Assembly: GCF_003255815.1 (NCBI RefSeq)
Contig: NC_037673.1
Coordinates: 163,421,427 to 163,485,426 of the forward strand
Direction of reading: 5' to 3'
Length of the DNA: 64,000 nt
DNA from: Theropithecus gelada
Taxonomy: Eukaryota; Chordata; Mammalia; Primates; Cercopithecidae
Both the position numbers and the translations under genes were made by a program. The notes beneath the pieces were generated by a model. The model was not told the DNA's origin. It did no database searches and was given only the letters and a program-made list of their open reading frames with translations. Below are positions 36,187 to 48,060 of this stretch, one piece after another. The stretch's first letter is position 1. Each line of letters opens with the position of its first letter.

Positions 36187-36550
36187 TGTATTGGTCCATT
36201 CTCATGCTGCTAATTAAGACAAACCTGAGACTGGGTAATTTATAAGGAAAAAGGGGTTAAATGGACTTACAGTTCCACATGGCCGGGAGGCCTCACAATC
36301 ATGGTTGAAAGTGAAGGAGGAGCAAAGGCACATCTTACATGGCAACAGGCAAGAGCACGTGTGCAGAGGAACTGCCCTTTATAAAACCGTCAAACCTCAT
36401 GAGACTTATTCACTATCATGAGAACAGCACAGGAAAAACTTACCCCTATGACTCAATTACATCCCACCAGGTCCCTTCCATCACACATGGGGATTATGGG
36501 AGCTACAATTCAAGATGAGATTTGAGTGGGGACACAGCCAAACCATATTA
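36187..36550 (-). mobile_element. MaLR (MST/THE1-type) solo LTR
   Basis: Antisense LTR, about 364 bp, starting TGTATTGGTCCATTCTCATG and ending near CCAAACCATATTA, with GAGACTGGGTAATTTATAAG and GGGGATTATGGGAGCTACAA inside. Five-base flanks TAAGT (36182-36186) and TAAGC (36551-36555) match at four of five, fitting an LTR insertion. No internal sequence remains. Confidence 0.9.
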
Positions 36551-36972
36551 TAAGCTTCACATCCACTTTGCTACTGGACCTTGGAATATTTTATCTTTAC
36601 GTATCCAAGTAGCAAATTTAATTGTCTTTCCTTCAAAATTTGTTTCCATTTTTCATTTCTCAGCTTTGGGGAATGGTATCACAGCCTTGCATTTTAGATA
36701 AAGTCTTCCAAACCTCTTTTTTCTTGATTCTTTATATTGATGCTTGTCAAATCACACCTATTATTCCTGCTTCATTTATCTCAGTTCCAAGTTTCTCATT
36801 CTGTGGGCAGTTTCCAACATTTCAACACTGGACAATTGCTTCAGCACTTCAATTGCCTCTTTCCCTAATTTTTTCTTCTGGCACGTTTTCCATATCTTGG
36901 ATGGTTTTGAGTTTTTAAAACACGGCCTTATTTTTTCCACTTCCCTCAAATTGATTCAGAAATATTTCAGGG

Positions 36973-37011
36973 GTTCCTAAAAGGCAACTGTAAGTTCCTA
37001 AAAGGCAACTG
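36973..37011 (+). repeat. 21-bp tandem duplication
   Basis: GTTCCTAAAAGGCAACTGTAA (21-bp unit) is followed directly by GTTCCTAAAAGGCAACTG. Confidence 0.9.
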
Positions 37012-37024
37012 CCTTTACAACAAT

Positions 37025-37480
37025 AAAAAACAGGTAAACATGGTTTCTAACCTCACACAGCTTGGCAGTTTTAAAATGGTAAGATATAATTGATATGTAA
37101 CTAAGTACCATATTAAAAAAACACTACAAAAGGGAAAATATTGGATGGTTTTGCAGAGACCTCTAACGCAGTTTTGTGTGACCAGAATGGCATCCCAGAA
37201 ATTGGGGACCTTCTTGCATATGTTTGAGGGATGGGGAGGAGGTCAGACAATCAAAGAGGCAAGACAGTGTTCAGGCAAGAGTTATGGCATGTGAAAAGGT
37301 CCAGAGGTGACCACAGTTAGTTGTTCCAAGGATGTCAAAGAAGTGTAGGTTGGATGAGCTAGAGTGCCAGAGAGAAACAGTCATGAAGACATTTCAGGGA
37401 GACAATACTGGTTTCAGCTCATAGAAAGAGGCAAGGTGGTCAGTCACAGGTTGTGTCTTCATCTAAGCAAGGGAGCCTGG
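37025..37480 (-). mobile_element. L2 LINE fragment
   Basis: Antisense L2: AACATGGTTTCTAACCTCAC, CTTGGCAGTTTTAAAATGG, AGTTATGGCATGTGAAAAGG followed by TCCAGAGGTGACC. Old and noncoding. Confidence 0.65.
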
Positions 37481-37540
37481 TGGCCTGAACTAAGGTAGCA
37501 GAGATTGTTTGAGAAATGTTGAAATAAAAAGATTGTTGGC

Positions 37541-37674
37541 TTTTTTAGACAGAATTTTGCTCTTGTTGCCCAGGCTGGAGTGCAAAGGCACAGTCGCCTC
37601 CTGGGTTCAAGTGATTCTCCTGCCTCAGCCTCCCAAGTAGCTGGGATTACAGGGATGCGCCACTACACCTGGCT

Positions 37675-37706
<32 letters not shown>

Positions 37707-37834
37707 GTATTTTTAGTAGAGACAGGGTCTCTCCGTGTTGGTCCAGTTGGTCTTGAACTCTTGACCATAGGTGATCCACCCACCTTGGCTTCCCAAAGTG
37801 CTGGGATTACAGGCATGAGCCATTGTACCTGGCC
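37541..37834 (-). mobile_element. AluS with left-arm deletion and 29-T internal tract
   Basis: Antisense Alu. The segment between GAGTGCAAAGGCACAGT and CGCCTCCTGGGTTC lacks about 20 bases of the usual body. Central linker is 29 T at 37678-37706. Target duplications resemble GATTGTTGGCTTTT (37531) and GACTGTTGGCTTTT (37838). Confidence 0.94.
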
Positions 37835-38295
37835 TCTGACTGTTGGCTTTTTAGGATACCTTAAAAGCAGAGGCAGATATACTGTTCTGAGACTCCTGGG
37901 CATTGACTGCTTTTTTATCCCGCAAAGAGAATATTGCCTTTCTGATGCTGAGTTTACTTAAAGAGCCAGGAAAGGTCAATGCTTGTAAATAACCCCTTAA
38001 GTGGAAGTACATAGATTGTTAGTTCAAGTTCTTCTGGAATGTGGGACATAAACCTAAGTACAAAAATATAGTGTTGCAATAAGAATTTGGATTTTTTTTT
38101 TTTAATTTGTTAGATTCCTGCCTATGCAAAAGGTAGCACCAGCTACAGAGCACTCCATATGGATCCCAGGCAAGGAAAAATAGAGAAGAGATTATGCTGC
38201 ATCTGCCCTTTCTCTGTGTGGACCATGATACCATTGTTTATTCTCTATCATGGACTAAATAAATCAGAGACTAAGTAGATGTGAGTTCTGTGCGT

Positions 38296-38313
38296 GTGTG
38301 TGTGTGTGTGTGT
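38296..38313 (+). repeat. Short (TG)n tract
   Basis: Nine TG units. Confidence 0.9.
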
Positions 38314-38559
38314 TCAACTGAGTGTATGTTTTATCCCTGCCAATTGGTAACTTTATTTGCAAAGCTGAGTATGTTTAGAAGATAGAACCAATACTTTCTG
38401 GCAACTGATGGGGCAAGCAGGCTAAAAAAAAAGAAAGTCAAGGACATCCCTGAAGTTTCTGGTTATGGCAACTGACCATCAATCACCAGGGCTTGAGACA
38501 GAGGATGGCCTGGTTTGTGGGTTAAGATAGGATAGGTAACTGTCAACCTTTTGAATTGG

Positions 38560-38720
38560 AGGTATCCTGTAGGATCTCCACATGCAGATGTCTAATAGGC
38601 AGTGGCTGTTCAGTCTTGAAATTCTGGAGAGAGGCTTGAGCTGGATAAAGATTTAGGAGTTGACAGCTAATAATTTCATGGGACTTGGTATGATCATCTG
38701 CGAAAAAAAAAATGTACAAG
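38560..38720 (-). mobile_element. L2-like LINE fragment
   Basis: Resembles the antisense of an internal L2 portion: GCAGATGTCTAATAGGCAGT, AGAGAGGCTTGAGCTGGATA, AAAGATTTAGGAGTTGACAG. Identity is low. Confidence 0.5.
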
Positions 38721-40840
38721 GAAGAGAAATAAGAAGCTCACATGACAATGCAGGTAATTAAGGAATAGGAAGAGGAAGAAAATCCTGTGAAAAGATTGTG
38801 GAAAAAAAAAAGAACACCTTACTTTCCTTTACATGTGATATTCACTCAGTGCAAACTTGACCTGTCATTACACAGTGCGAGTTTTATTCCCCATCCCACC
38901 ACTCAGAGTTGACCTCCTCTTTGTCCCGTAAATCAGAGGCCACAAAGTTAATGTATAGGACATATTTGGCCCCTAGATAGGTTTCATTTAGCCTGTGGGT
39001 TTCTTTAGAATTTTGAATCAAGTGCCTGTCTATTGACATTTCAGTTTGTTACAGGTCCCGTTTCTGCCTTCTGTCTTATACCAGTCCTATTCCTCTCAGG
39101 CCTTTATTTTATATGCCAAACCTCTGAAAGCTCTCACAACTGCAAAAATATCATGGATCTTCTTATGTCTATTTTTTTCTTGTGGAATACCTCTCTCCTA
39201 TTCCAAACCTATTCATCCCGCAGGCTGTGACCTGCAGTCCACCTCTTTGGTGAAGCTTTCTGCCCTCTGAATTTTTATAGCCCTTAATGAGTTGTTATTG
39301 TTGTTATTATTCTCTTGATGAGTGACTCAGCATACATAGCACATGGATTCTATGACTCCTATGAATAGGGAGATAAACAAAGAGCTTTGCAGTTTTGTGC
39401 TCTGACTCATAGATGCAACTACCAGAGAATTTGTTCTTTTTAGTGGCTTGTTTCCTGTTCTAATGAGAAAAATGGAAAGCACAGCTCAGAAACAGACTCC
39501 ACTTAGAAAATGTGGATGGTATGTCTGTCCAGCATGACCATTTCAAATCTCACTTTTTGAAATGCCAACTTGCAAGTTTTCTGCCATTTACTCTGACACT
39601 ACCATGTTGAGTTGCACTAACAGTTCCTTTTTCTGATTATTGGTGATGCAACATTATCAGCTTTTCTTGGCTGATGCCACATGTTGCAATTGTGTCTCTG
39701 CAGCTGTCTACTCTGCGGTATGTATAGGAGGTCTTTGGTGCGCATGTGCTCTGTGCAGGGATGCCGTTCTGACCAGAACCTTTGGGAAAACTGCAAGGTG
39801 AGAGATGGAAGAATTGCCAGGATCAGACTTACCACGCTTTACAGTCTGCGTCCAGGAGTGGCGCTGCCCCACCCACTGATGAATCCTCACACCGATATTA
39901 TCAAAGGAGACATTACATTTTCAATGTCATGTTTTAGGTTTATAATTTAATTTTCAGCTCTGGCAATTCCAGAAGCATCCCTAGGGACATATGAAGAGGA
40001 GGGGGCTAGTGTGTACTCAAAATGAATACGTGTTCATTTCTTGAGCACCTTAATTGGCATGCACATCTCACAAGCTCCCTTTTTCTCTGCTGCAACCACT
40101 CTCTCACACTACCAAGTTACTCAATATTCCTCCTGCACTGACTGCCTTCCTTTCCACTCAACCTCAAGTCAGATGTACTTTGGTAATAAATCTCTGCTGG
40201 GAGTGATCAGAACAAATACTGAGTGTGCACCACAATATTAAAAATAAGTGTAATATAGACTTATTTAATAAGGTCCAACAGACTTTTATAACATTTGGAA
40301 TATTTTACCAAAGTTACTATCAGCATTATGTTTAATGCATTTTCTCCAAGACAGAAAAATCTTTTCAAGAATGAGGGGGGAAAAGAAAAAAAACACAAAA
40401 CACAGAGAAAAGTCAGATGGGCTCTGATGCATTCTCACTCAAATAAATCTGTGATTCTCCTTCCTTTCCCAGATCTTTTTCTTTGGCCAGACCCACAAAA
40501 TGTGAAGCCTCTTTGTGTTCACCCTGATTTATGAATAGTCGGCACTGGGCAATTGCGGTCCCAGTGGGATACATTTCAGTTTAAAAATAGTCTGAAGCAC
40601 TTTCTTTCAAATTCCCACATGTCCACTGCCACCTCATAATATGTGCTTCTCCTTCTGTCCTTGTGCAGTTAAGGTCTAATCCATGTATGGGGAATGAAAG
40701 CACTGACGTTATTTGTAGCACTTTGAACCAAAATGGTGAATTTATTTAGAGAGTAGTTCCAGTGGGTTAAATTAGTTTCTATGGACCTATTGGCTGCAGC
40801 TGGAACATTGATGGAAGGGAGGCATACCACTTCAATGTCC
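38721..40840. other. Intronic stretch, mostly unrecognised
   Basis: Unique DNA. A weak L2-like patch may lie at about 39195-39300 (GTGAAGCTTTCTGCCCTCTG). No gene seen; open frames below 90 codons. Confidence 0.4.
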
Positions 40841-40845
40841 TCGAA

Positions 40846-40884
40846 ATAAATAAATAAATAAATAAAATAAAAACAAATAAATAA
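40846..40884 (+). repeat. (AAAT)n microsatellite
   Basis: Nine AAAT-type units with one interruption. Confidence 0.95.
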
Positions 40885-41231
40885 AGATCCAGTCAACTGC
40901 AGGATAAGTATCCATAGGCCAAACAAATCCCTCTCAAAATGACTGCAAATTCAGGTGACACCAACAGCTGTCAAAAGACCCCTGTTTTCCTGGCAGCCTT
41001 GGGTTCAAATTCTTCCTAGTTCACGGTGACATTTCATTCAATGCTTGCACTCTGACTCCATTTGTCTGCCGTGCAAAAGCTCTGCACAGAGCTGACCCAG
41101 TTAACACTTTCTGCTTCACAAACCCAGAGATTGAACAGCAGGGAGGCTACAGCAAAGTGCTGAGTTGTCCTAGCTGAGTGGTAAGGGGACAATGACTGTG
41201 GCCACAGTCCATGCCATTTTTGTTTCTAGAC

Positions 41232-41350
41232 CAGTGGTGACTCATTGGACTCTCCTGGGCAGTTTTGAAAAGTCTGCACGTCCTAGTGTCACCCAAGACT
41301 AATTAAATCCCAAACTGTAGCAGGGAGGACCCAGGCATCAGCATTTTTTA
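41232..41350 (+). mobile_element. MER5-like hAT transposon fragment
   Basis: Begins CAGTGGTGACTCATTGGACT and shows CTCCTGGGCAGTTTTGAAAA and CCAGGCATCAGCATTTTTTA. The right end is missing. Confidence 0.6.
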
Positions 41351-42890
41351 AAACCATATCTTTATATAAATAAAATGTCTCAAGGGATTTGAGTGTAAAA
41401 GGACACACTCTATAGAATATAATATTTCTTTGGTAACTGATGACATTTCAAGCTTACAGGACCTCATACTTAGCATAGTGACTTAGAATCTCACTTTTCA
41501 CTCAGAAGCTCATACTAGAGTCTTCTGATTCTTCAAGGGTTTGGGTTAATAAATGCAATGTAACCGAAGCTCATTATGCAGTGTTTCTAAACCACTGTGG
41601 AGTAGCCATTTGCTGGTATATTAGGCATTGCAGGCCCTTGGTGCCATAGTCCACCTCCTTGTTTCTGAGTCAGAAGAAGCAGGTGGACTGATTCTTCTGG
41701 CACCCCTGCCTCTCAGCCCACATTATGTCAAACATTAAAAATGAGGTTTTAATTGAGTACCTGGCTTGGAATGTAACAGGTAACAATTGATTATGTTAAT
41801 TGATCCAACATCTTCAAAATCAAAGCAGTCGTGATGAATTTGGACCTACCATTGGAAGAAAATGATCAAGTTACATTTGTGTTGAAAGATGAAGTCAGTA
41901 GGGAAAGATTGTGTAAAATGGTGGGTCTCTATCTCCTTCTCAATGTGAATATGTATTAAGACTATGAATAGCTAAATAAAGGTGAAAAGTCCCCTACTCA
42001 CAAGGACCAGGCAGTTAAGATAAATGGGTGAAGAAGGCTAGTTTGTCAACTGTGCATCATGGTGGGGACTGTTCTGATTTGAAGTTTGTATGGCCAGACG
42101 ATGTCTCTCAGGGCTGGCAGGTTGGTGCTTCCAGGGAATTCAGGTCTAGAGTTGCTAGATCTCCCAGTTCCTCAAGAATTGAGCAGTCTGGATTTATTTT
42201 TATATAAAATCCCCTGATTTAAAATGGTTCTGTAATGGTCACTTGTGGAACAGTTTAAATAGGCTTTTTGCACAACATCCTGGCCGCAGATTTTTCTGAC
42301 AATAAAGTGCTAAATGCCCTTGAGGAGCAGGACAATTACACATACGCAACCCACGAAGTGCAGGAAGTTAGCAGCTGTGGGATTTCCTTGAATGATGGGT
42401 TCAGAAGCCAGAAGATAAGAAGCTGTTGATAAATGCTTCTTCCTCTCATGCTGAGATGCACAGCCTAAGGCTCCCAGGAAGGTCCACCACCATCGTGATC
42501 AGGCACCCACAGCAGCAGTGGCTGACTCTATAACTCATCCTTGTGTTGGCTTCCCTTTCCTTGTCTCTGCCACTGTTCCTTACTCTTGCTCTTTTGAATC
42601 ACTTCCCCAGTCAATTCCTTGTTCACAGCCTCAGTCTCAGCCTCTGCTTTCAGTACAAATTGGGTTAAGACGTTTGGGAGCTAATTCATTTTTAAAAGTC
42701 ACTGTGTAGACCAAAAGAAGACTATCTGTAGGGCAGGTGTGTAGTGCAGGACTTCTTGGGAGATTGTAGATTTAAAAAGAAGGCACTGAGCTTGAGTTAC
42801 AGACGTGATTTGGTACTTAGTAAATATTTGTAACTTATTTGTTTTCCATAAGAAACTGTGTGATTTTTTTTCTTTGTTTATTTGATGGTT
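41351..42890. other. Intronic stretch, nothing recognised
   Basis: About 1.5 kb of unique DNA. No gene or repeat recognised. Confidence 0.4.
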
Positions 42891-42892
42891 TG

Positions 42893-42995
42893 TTTCATTT
42901 TTTAAAAGAATTTTAGTAAACGTTTCATTTTAGGATAGTTTTGGATTTACATGACAGTTGCAAAAATATTATGGAGTATCCTGGTTGAATTTTTT
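42893..42995 (-). mobile_element. Ancient L1M fragment
   Basis: The + strand reads CATTTTAGGATAGTTTTGGA followed by TTTACATGACAGTTGCAAAA, the antisense of a common old L1 3' block. Confidence 0.55.
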
Positions 42996-43104
42996 GTTGC
43001 CGTTGTTGTTTTGAGTACATGGGAGTTTTCTAAACACATGCTTAGCAAACCTGATATTGTTTTTCCCTCTTCAGAGCTGTCACTTCAGATTTCGGAAAGT
43101 GCGA

Positions 43105-43230
43105 ATAGGAAGTCATAAACATACCCTGTAAATTCCTTGAAAGACAGTGCCTCACTCATGTTTCCATCTCCCTTAGAACCAGCCATATTGCCATGTACGT
43201 GACATTTAATAAATAGTTGTTGAACAGGGG
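43105..43230 (+). mobile_element. L2 LINE 3' end
   Basis: CTGTAAATTCCTTGAAAGAC, AGTGCCTCACTCATGTTTCC, then GACATTTAATAAATAGTTGT and TGAAC, in the order of an L2 3' terminus. Confidence 0.75.
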
Positions 43231-43990
43231 ATCCTATCATGCACGAGCATGGAGAGGGGTCATTGCCAGTCTCAAAGCCCTTCCCTGCGCTACCCCTGAC
43301 CACCGTGGCTCTTTTCCTCCTCTCCAAAAGGCAACCTTTTGCCCTGTGCTATTTCTGTTCTACCAGGATAGACTGGGAAGGACATTGGATATTGGAAGAC
43401 AAGGTTTTTCATTCAGGTTTGCCTGAATCTCCCACTCTCTCATGTATGATTAAGTGATCTTTGTTGCCAAACAAAGCCAGAGCTGCAACGTGGCCGTCTG
43501 GACACCGTGAGAGCTTTCTAGGACAAACCTGTGCACTGCATGTCACAGTGTATTTTTAGCCAATCCCTGATTGAAAGCCGACAAGCATTTTGTTTCTCTT
43601 CTAGATCCTATAAGCACCCACCTTGCATATTTACTCAGTGGCTAACAAAAACAGTAATAACAACACATGCTATAGTTTCAGCCTCAGATTTTAGAACGTC
43701 TTTACAAGGTCTTTTTATCAACCAGACAGCTTGCTTAAAAAACCAGGAAATATAGAAATAATATCATGCGAACAAGTTACTTTTGTTCAATCTCAGTTTA
43801 CATCTCAAGAGGATGATTACTCATAGAACTTTAAATGTGGTGACTTGATACTGTAAGCTATTTGTTTTCCATCCTTCACAGAATTGGAAGCATTCAGCAT
43901 TCTATGGTAGGGGTTTGGCACATTTTATACATGGACTGTGTCAGGGATGAAATGAACAGAAGGCATCTTCTTTCACAGAGGTTTTGTTTT
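43231..43990. other. Intronic stretch, nothing recognised
   Basis: Unique DNA with short open frames only. Confidence 0.4.
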
Positions 43991-43994
43991 GTTA

Positions 43995-44150
43995 ATGATA
44001 ACAGTAACACCCTGCATTGAGTACGTCATTGGGTGCCAGGGATCCTCCAATGCACCTCACAGGTATTCAGTCAATAATATCCCCATTTTAAAAATGGAAA
44101 AACTGAGGTCAAGAGATTATGATCATCAGAGCTAAGGGGACAGTGGGAAT
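43995..44150 (-). mobile_element. MIR SINE fragment
   Basis: Antisense MIR: ATTGGGTGCCAGGGATCCTC, AATATCCCCATTTTAAAAAT, GGAAAAACTGAGGTCAAGAG. Confidence 0.7.
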
Positions 44151-45050
44151 TTGTGGAGGATGTTTAGTTCCAGAGCAATATAATATAATTTACATTATTG
44201 AAGAAGTTGCTGGCTTCTCAGTGGAAAACAAATGCAAAGATGGTAAGAGCGGAAACTGGGACAACAAAAGCTACCTGGGGTTGCTTAAGGGGAACCAGCA
44301 TCCCAGTTCCTAGAGGAAGTGTTGGTGTGTCTGACAGAAGTTTGGAGACTCTGAGTGCGTTCAAACACTAACGGCAGTAGTCTATTCCTTATATTCAATT
44401 CGGTGAGAATTATAGATACAAGCAATGATTATTTTGTGGAGCACAATGAAAGCACGTTTCAATCAGATCGTGGCCCTTTTCCATAAGTCTTGCTTTCTGG
44501 AGCAGAGCAGTGGGTTCAACCCTGTTGTACTTTATCTCAAACCAGGTGGTCTTCTCTAGCTTCTATCAACTTGCCTGAGACACACGGTAAGTACTGGCTT
44601 CTTGCCCCTCAGTCATCCTTAGGGGACAATGATTTGCTTCTTGGCTTTTGAAAGGTGATTTAATTCAGGCGTAACATAGCCCCTTTTCTGTAAGAGGAAA
44701 GAATCTTAAAAAAAGAAAAAAGAAAAAAAAAAAACTAGAAAATCCTCTGTTGTCCACAAACCCACACATCCCTGGTTGTACGGAACATCACAGTTTCCTG
44801 TTCACAGGTAGCTTTAACAGATAGATGCGGGGATGCCAGCTAAGCCAAGTGATGAGAAAACAAAACAAAACAGTGGATAAGGGCTCATCATTAAAATCAA
44901 CTATTTGTATCATTTATATAGCCCCCAGACCAATTATTCTGGGAACTGTGTCTTTCTGGAATTTTCTGTCACCATCATTCATTTTCCCAATTCTGTAACA
45001 CCATAATACCCTCTTTCTCTTGTCTAACACAGACACAGAAGAGTTGTAGC
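44151..45050. other. Intronic stretch, nothing recognised
   Basis: Unique DNA; an A-rich tract lies at 44709-44735. Confidence 0.4.
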
Positions 45051-45054
45051 AATA

Positions 45055-45245
45055 ATGTTAATGACTGAACAGTATTTACTGAATATTAACTGTATGCCTC
45101 ACTGTTCCTTGTAAAGTTACATGAAAATCATCACAATGCTTAAGGACAACCAAAGTCTAGAGAGGTTAGTTTCTTGACTAAGGGCAGGTAACTTGTACAA
45201 AAGGGCTGGGAAGAGAATCAAACCCAAGCTATCGGACTCCAGTGG
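45055..45245 (-). mobile_element. MIR SINE fragment
   Basis: Antisense MIR: TTAACTGTATGCCTCACTGT, AAGTCTAGAGAGGTTAGTTT, GAGAATCAAACCCAAGCTAT. Confidence 0.65.
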
Positions 45246-45714
45246 CTGGTGATAGAAGGTGCAAGAAAGTGTCTGTTGACTGACTATGTGAAAACCATAC
45301 TTCCCGCAACACTCGCCAGAGGGAAGAAATCAAATCCATATGTCGAGATGGTCTGGACAGGCAGGCTGCTGGAAGGCAGAGTATCATTACAGCTATTAAG
45401 ACAATGCAGAGGGCTATTTTGGTGCTCAGATCTGTGCAGCCAGATGGAAATCGTAGTTCAAGCTTAGTGTTGTCAGACAGCAGAGGCTGTGGGCAAAGGG
45501 GAAGGCACGGGTGAGCGATTTTTGACTGTTTATCTCTAATGTGTGTGGCCAATGTCACTCCCATCTTTGATGGCTGTGATTTATTCTATTATACTGTCAG
45601 GATTAAAACACCTTAGCAGGAGAAAAATAAAGGGAGGGATATAAATGGTGTGTCATTGATGTGACAGATGCAATTTCTCTGGAAACCATAGAGGATGAGG
45701 GTATGGAAACTCTC

Positions 45715-45895
45715 AAAAATGCCATGACCATAGAATATCAGAACCGAACAAACCTTTAGGGACCATCTGTTTCAAGCCACTCATTTGAGAGATGAGGAAA
45801 CTAAGACTCAGAAAGCTTATGTGGTGACCAAAGTAACACAAGCTCCTAAACTTAGAGCAAGAACCCTGGCTCCCACCGCCCAGTTCAGTATTCAT
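45715..45895 (-). mobile_element. MIR-like ancient SINE
   Basis: ATAGAATATCAGAACCGAAC, GGGACCATCTGTTTCAAGCC, GAGATGAGGAAACTAAGACT and GAACCCTGGCTCCCACCGCC follow the plan of an old MIR/THER-type SINE. Family name uncertain. Confidence 0.55.
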
Positions 45896-46430
45896 CCAGC
45901 AACTTCACCTGCTGGTGAGGTCCAGTGTTCCTTCCCCTCAATTCAGAGTTGAGATTCACATTAAGTAAAAAAAGAAAAATCTGTTTTTATTTTAGCAAGA
46001 GTAAAGAAAAGTAGAAAGCACAAGCTGGAAATTCTCTCCTTTGCTCTCCAGTATCCATACAATGTTAACACTGAGACTGTGGTCTTTGGCCCTCTTTGCT
46101 GTTGCTATCTTTTGCGGCTAGCTCCTTTCCCTTCTCTGAACAAAAGGAGACCCTTGTCACCTCCTCACCCTTGTTAAGTGATGGGGTGGGTCGTTCTCTG
46201 CCTGTTGCAGCTTTCAGCTCCTTCCTGCGTCCTCACCCATCCTTGCCTAGACCTCTTCATCCACTGTCTCTCTCCTGCTCTTTCCTGTGTGAATAGAGAG
46301 AAAGGATCAGAGTAAGTCAAAGTCCTGTCCTGCCAAGGAACCCAGGCACCCGTCTCTCCACCTCATGCCTCCTTCCTCACTCATTCCTCTGCACCAATCT
46401 TTCAGCAATTCAGATTTTCTGAAATCCTTA
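45896..46430. other. Intronic stretch, nothing recognised
   Basis: Unique, pyrimidine-rich on the + strand around 46100-46390. No gene seen. Confidence 0.4.
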
Positions 46431-46434
46431 AAAT

Positions 46435-46620
46435 CAGTAGAAAAGCACAGATTCTGAAGCAGGATGACTTAGCTTTAAGCCTAATCCTGATCACGGTGAG
46501 CCATGCAACATGGGACAAGTCTGAGACAAGTCTCCCTGGGCCAGAGTCATCTTCTGTACAATTGGTATCCTAGATAAAGTTCCTACACCCAGTATTATTC
46601 TAGGGTTGACGTTCATTGAG
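46435..46620 (+). mobile_element. MIR SINE
   Basis: Sense MIR: AAAAGCACAGATTCTGAAGC, AGCTTTAAGCCTAATCCTGA, GACAAGTCTCCCTGGGCCAG, CATCTTCTGTACAATTGGTA. Confidence 0.7.
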
Positions 46621-47230
46621 GACAAAATACTTTGTAAAGAGTGTTTATTAGCACCAAATTGTTACTGTGGGTGAAATGCCTAAATTACTTTGTAAACTCC
46701 TCAGCCCTATTAGAAAATCGTCTTGTGCTCAGACTTGATCATGCATTGACAGGGACTTCCTGTGAGATGTGCTGTCTCAGCCCAGGAGACTGAATCCAGC
46801 AGCCTCCAAGAGTGCTGTGTTCCCCCCAGGCCACGCTGCCCATCAGAGACAGTCTGTGTTCACCCAGAAACAGGGCCAACATCTTTCCAGCTCTGAATTC
46901 TGCTTATCACTTGGCTGGATGCGGCGTTGCTTGTGGCCCAAATCTCACAATGTTCCTCATGTAAATATGCTGTCAGGCTCTGCCCATGGTGTTCTCTCTC
47001 TAAGAAATGAAGTCTGCCAAGGAGATTAAGCTTAGAATTGAGAGCACAGTGTTTTCATTTCTCTAGTTTCTAACTTGAAGCCACACAGGGAAACCATTTT
47101 GGGAGTGAAGGGGTAGGAGGATCAAAGCCCAACCTTGACACTTAATAAAAGTATCACTAGAATTGCCTGGAGTTCTGAATTACTGAATTTTGTAGGGACT
47201 TAAATCTTTGTCTATATCGTGTGTGTTTGT

Positions 47231-47267
47231 GGGGGTGGGGGCGGGGGTTAAGTTATAAAAAACCCCC
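47231..47267 (+). other. G-tract with complementary C-tract
   Basis: Three G5 runs separated by single bases (47231-47247), followed 13 bases later by C7. GGGGGTT at 47243-47249 pairs perfectly with AACCCCC at 47261-47267, giving an 11-base loop. Confidence 0.8.
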
Positions 47268-47451
47268 CCAGAAAAAAACAAATCACAAATCACCTTCCTA
47301 TAGAATGATCCTTGTGTCCTCTAGGAAGTCTCCTATTTTGTATCCCTACACTGAAGCAGGTAAGTTTGCTATGGATCTGATACCAGAAAGAAGAAAGGAA
47401 AGAACAAAGATGGCCGCTCTACCTTTCTCTGACCCCACTGGGTTGATACTA

Positions 47452-47648
47452 CAGATGGTCCCTGATTTACAATTCTCCACTTCACTATGATGCAAAAGTG
47501 ATATGCATTCAGCACTCTTCTGACTTAGGATGGGATTAAGTCCGGATAAACTTGTTGTAAATTGAGAATATCGTAAGTCGAAAATGCACTTTTGACTTAC
47601 CATATTTTCAACATATGATGGGTTTATTCGTAAGTCAAGGAACATCTA
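47452..47648 (+). mobile_element. Tigger-family DNA transposon, short internal-deletion form
   Basis: Ends resemble CAGATGGTCCCTGATTTAC and GTAAGTCAAGGAACATCTA, inverted repeats of a TcMar-Tigger family, flanked by TA at 47450-47451 and 47649-47650. ATCGTAAGTCGAAAATGCAC inside also fits. No transposase is present. Confidence 0.85.
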
Positions 47649-47829
47649 TAGAATAGGCACAATCTCTCCCAAAGCTCAAACCAAGATGAACCCCTCAGAA
47701 AAACGAACGTTTGCAAACAGTTGGAAAAACCTCTGCTATGTGTTTTATCCTCACCCCTTTCAAACCTTAGGGCTATGGAAAGGCTTTAGAACCTCAAATC
47801 CAGGCTATGACTTTAAGCTGCAGGAGATC

Positions 47830-48060
47830 ACTCTGTCAACAAACACTTAACCTAAGGTTCATGTTGTCCCTAGTTTTGTTTGAGACCTGGGGATACAGAT
47901 GCTGAGAAGGTAGTCCGTGCTCTCAGGAAACCCACAAGCTACTCCAGGAGAGGCTAAAAGAGTCTTATAATGCTAATACCATAGAGAAATGACCTGGTAG
48001 ACAAACCACGGTATTATGGGAGCAGAAGCCAAGGCTTCCTGGAGACCCTTGTAGGAAAGA
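47830..48060 (-). mobile_element. L2 LINE fragment
   Basis: Antisense L2: GTCAACAAACACTTAACCTA, GAGACCTGGGGATACAGATG, GTCCGTGCTCTCAGGAAACC. Confidence 0.65.
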
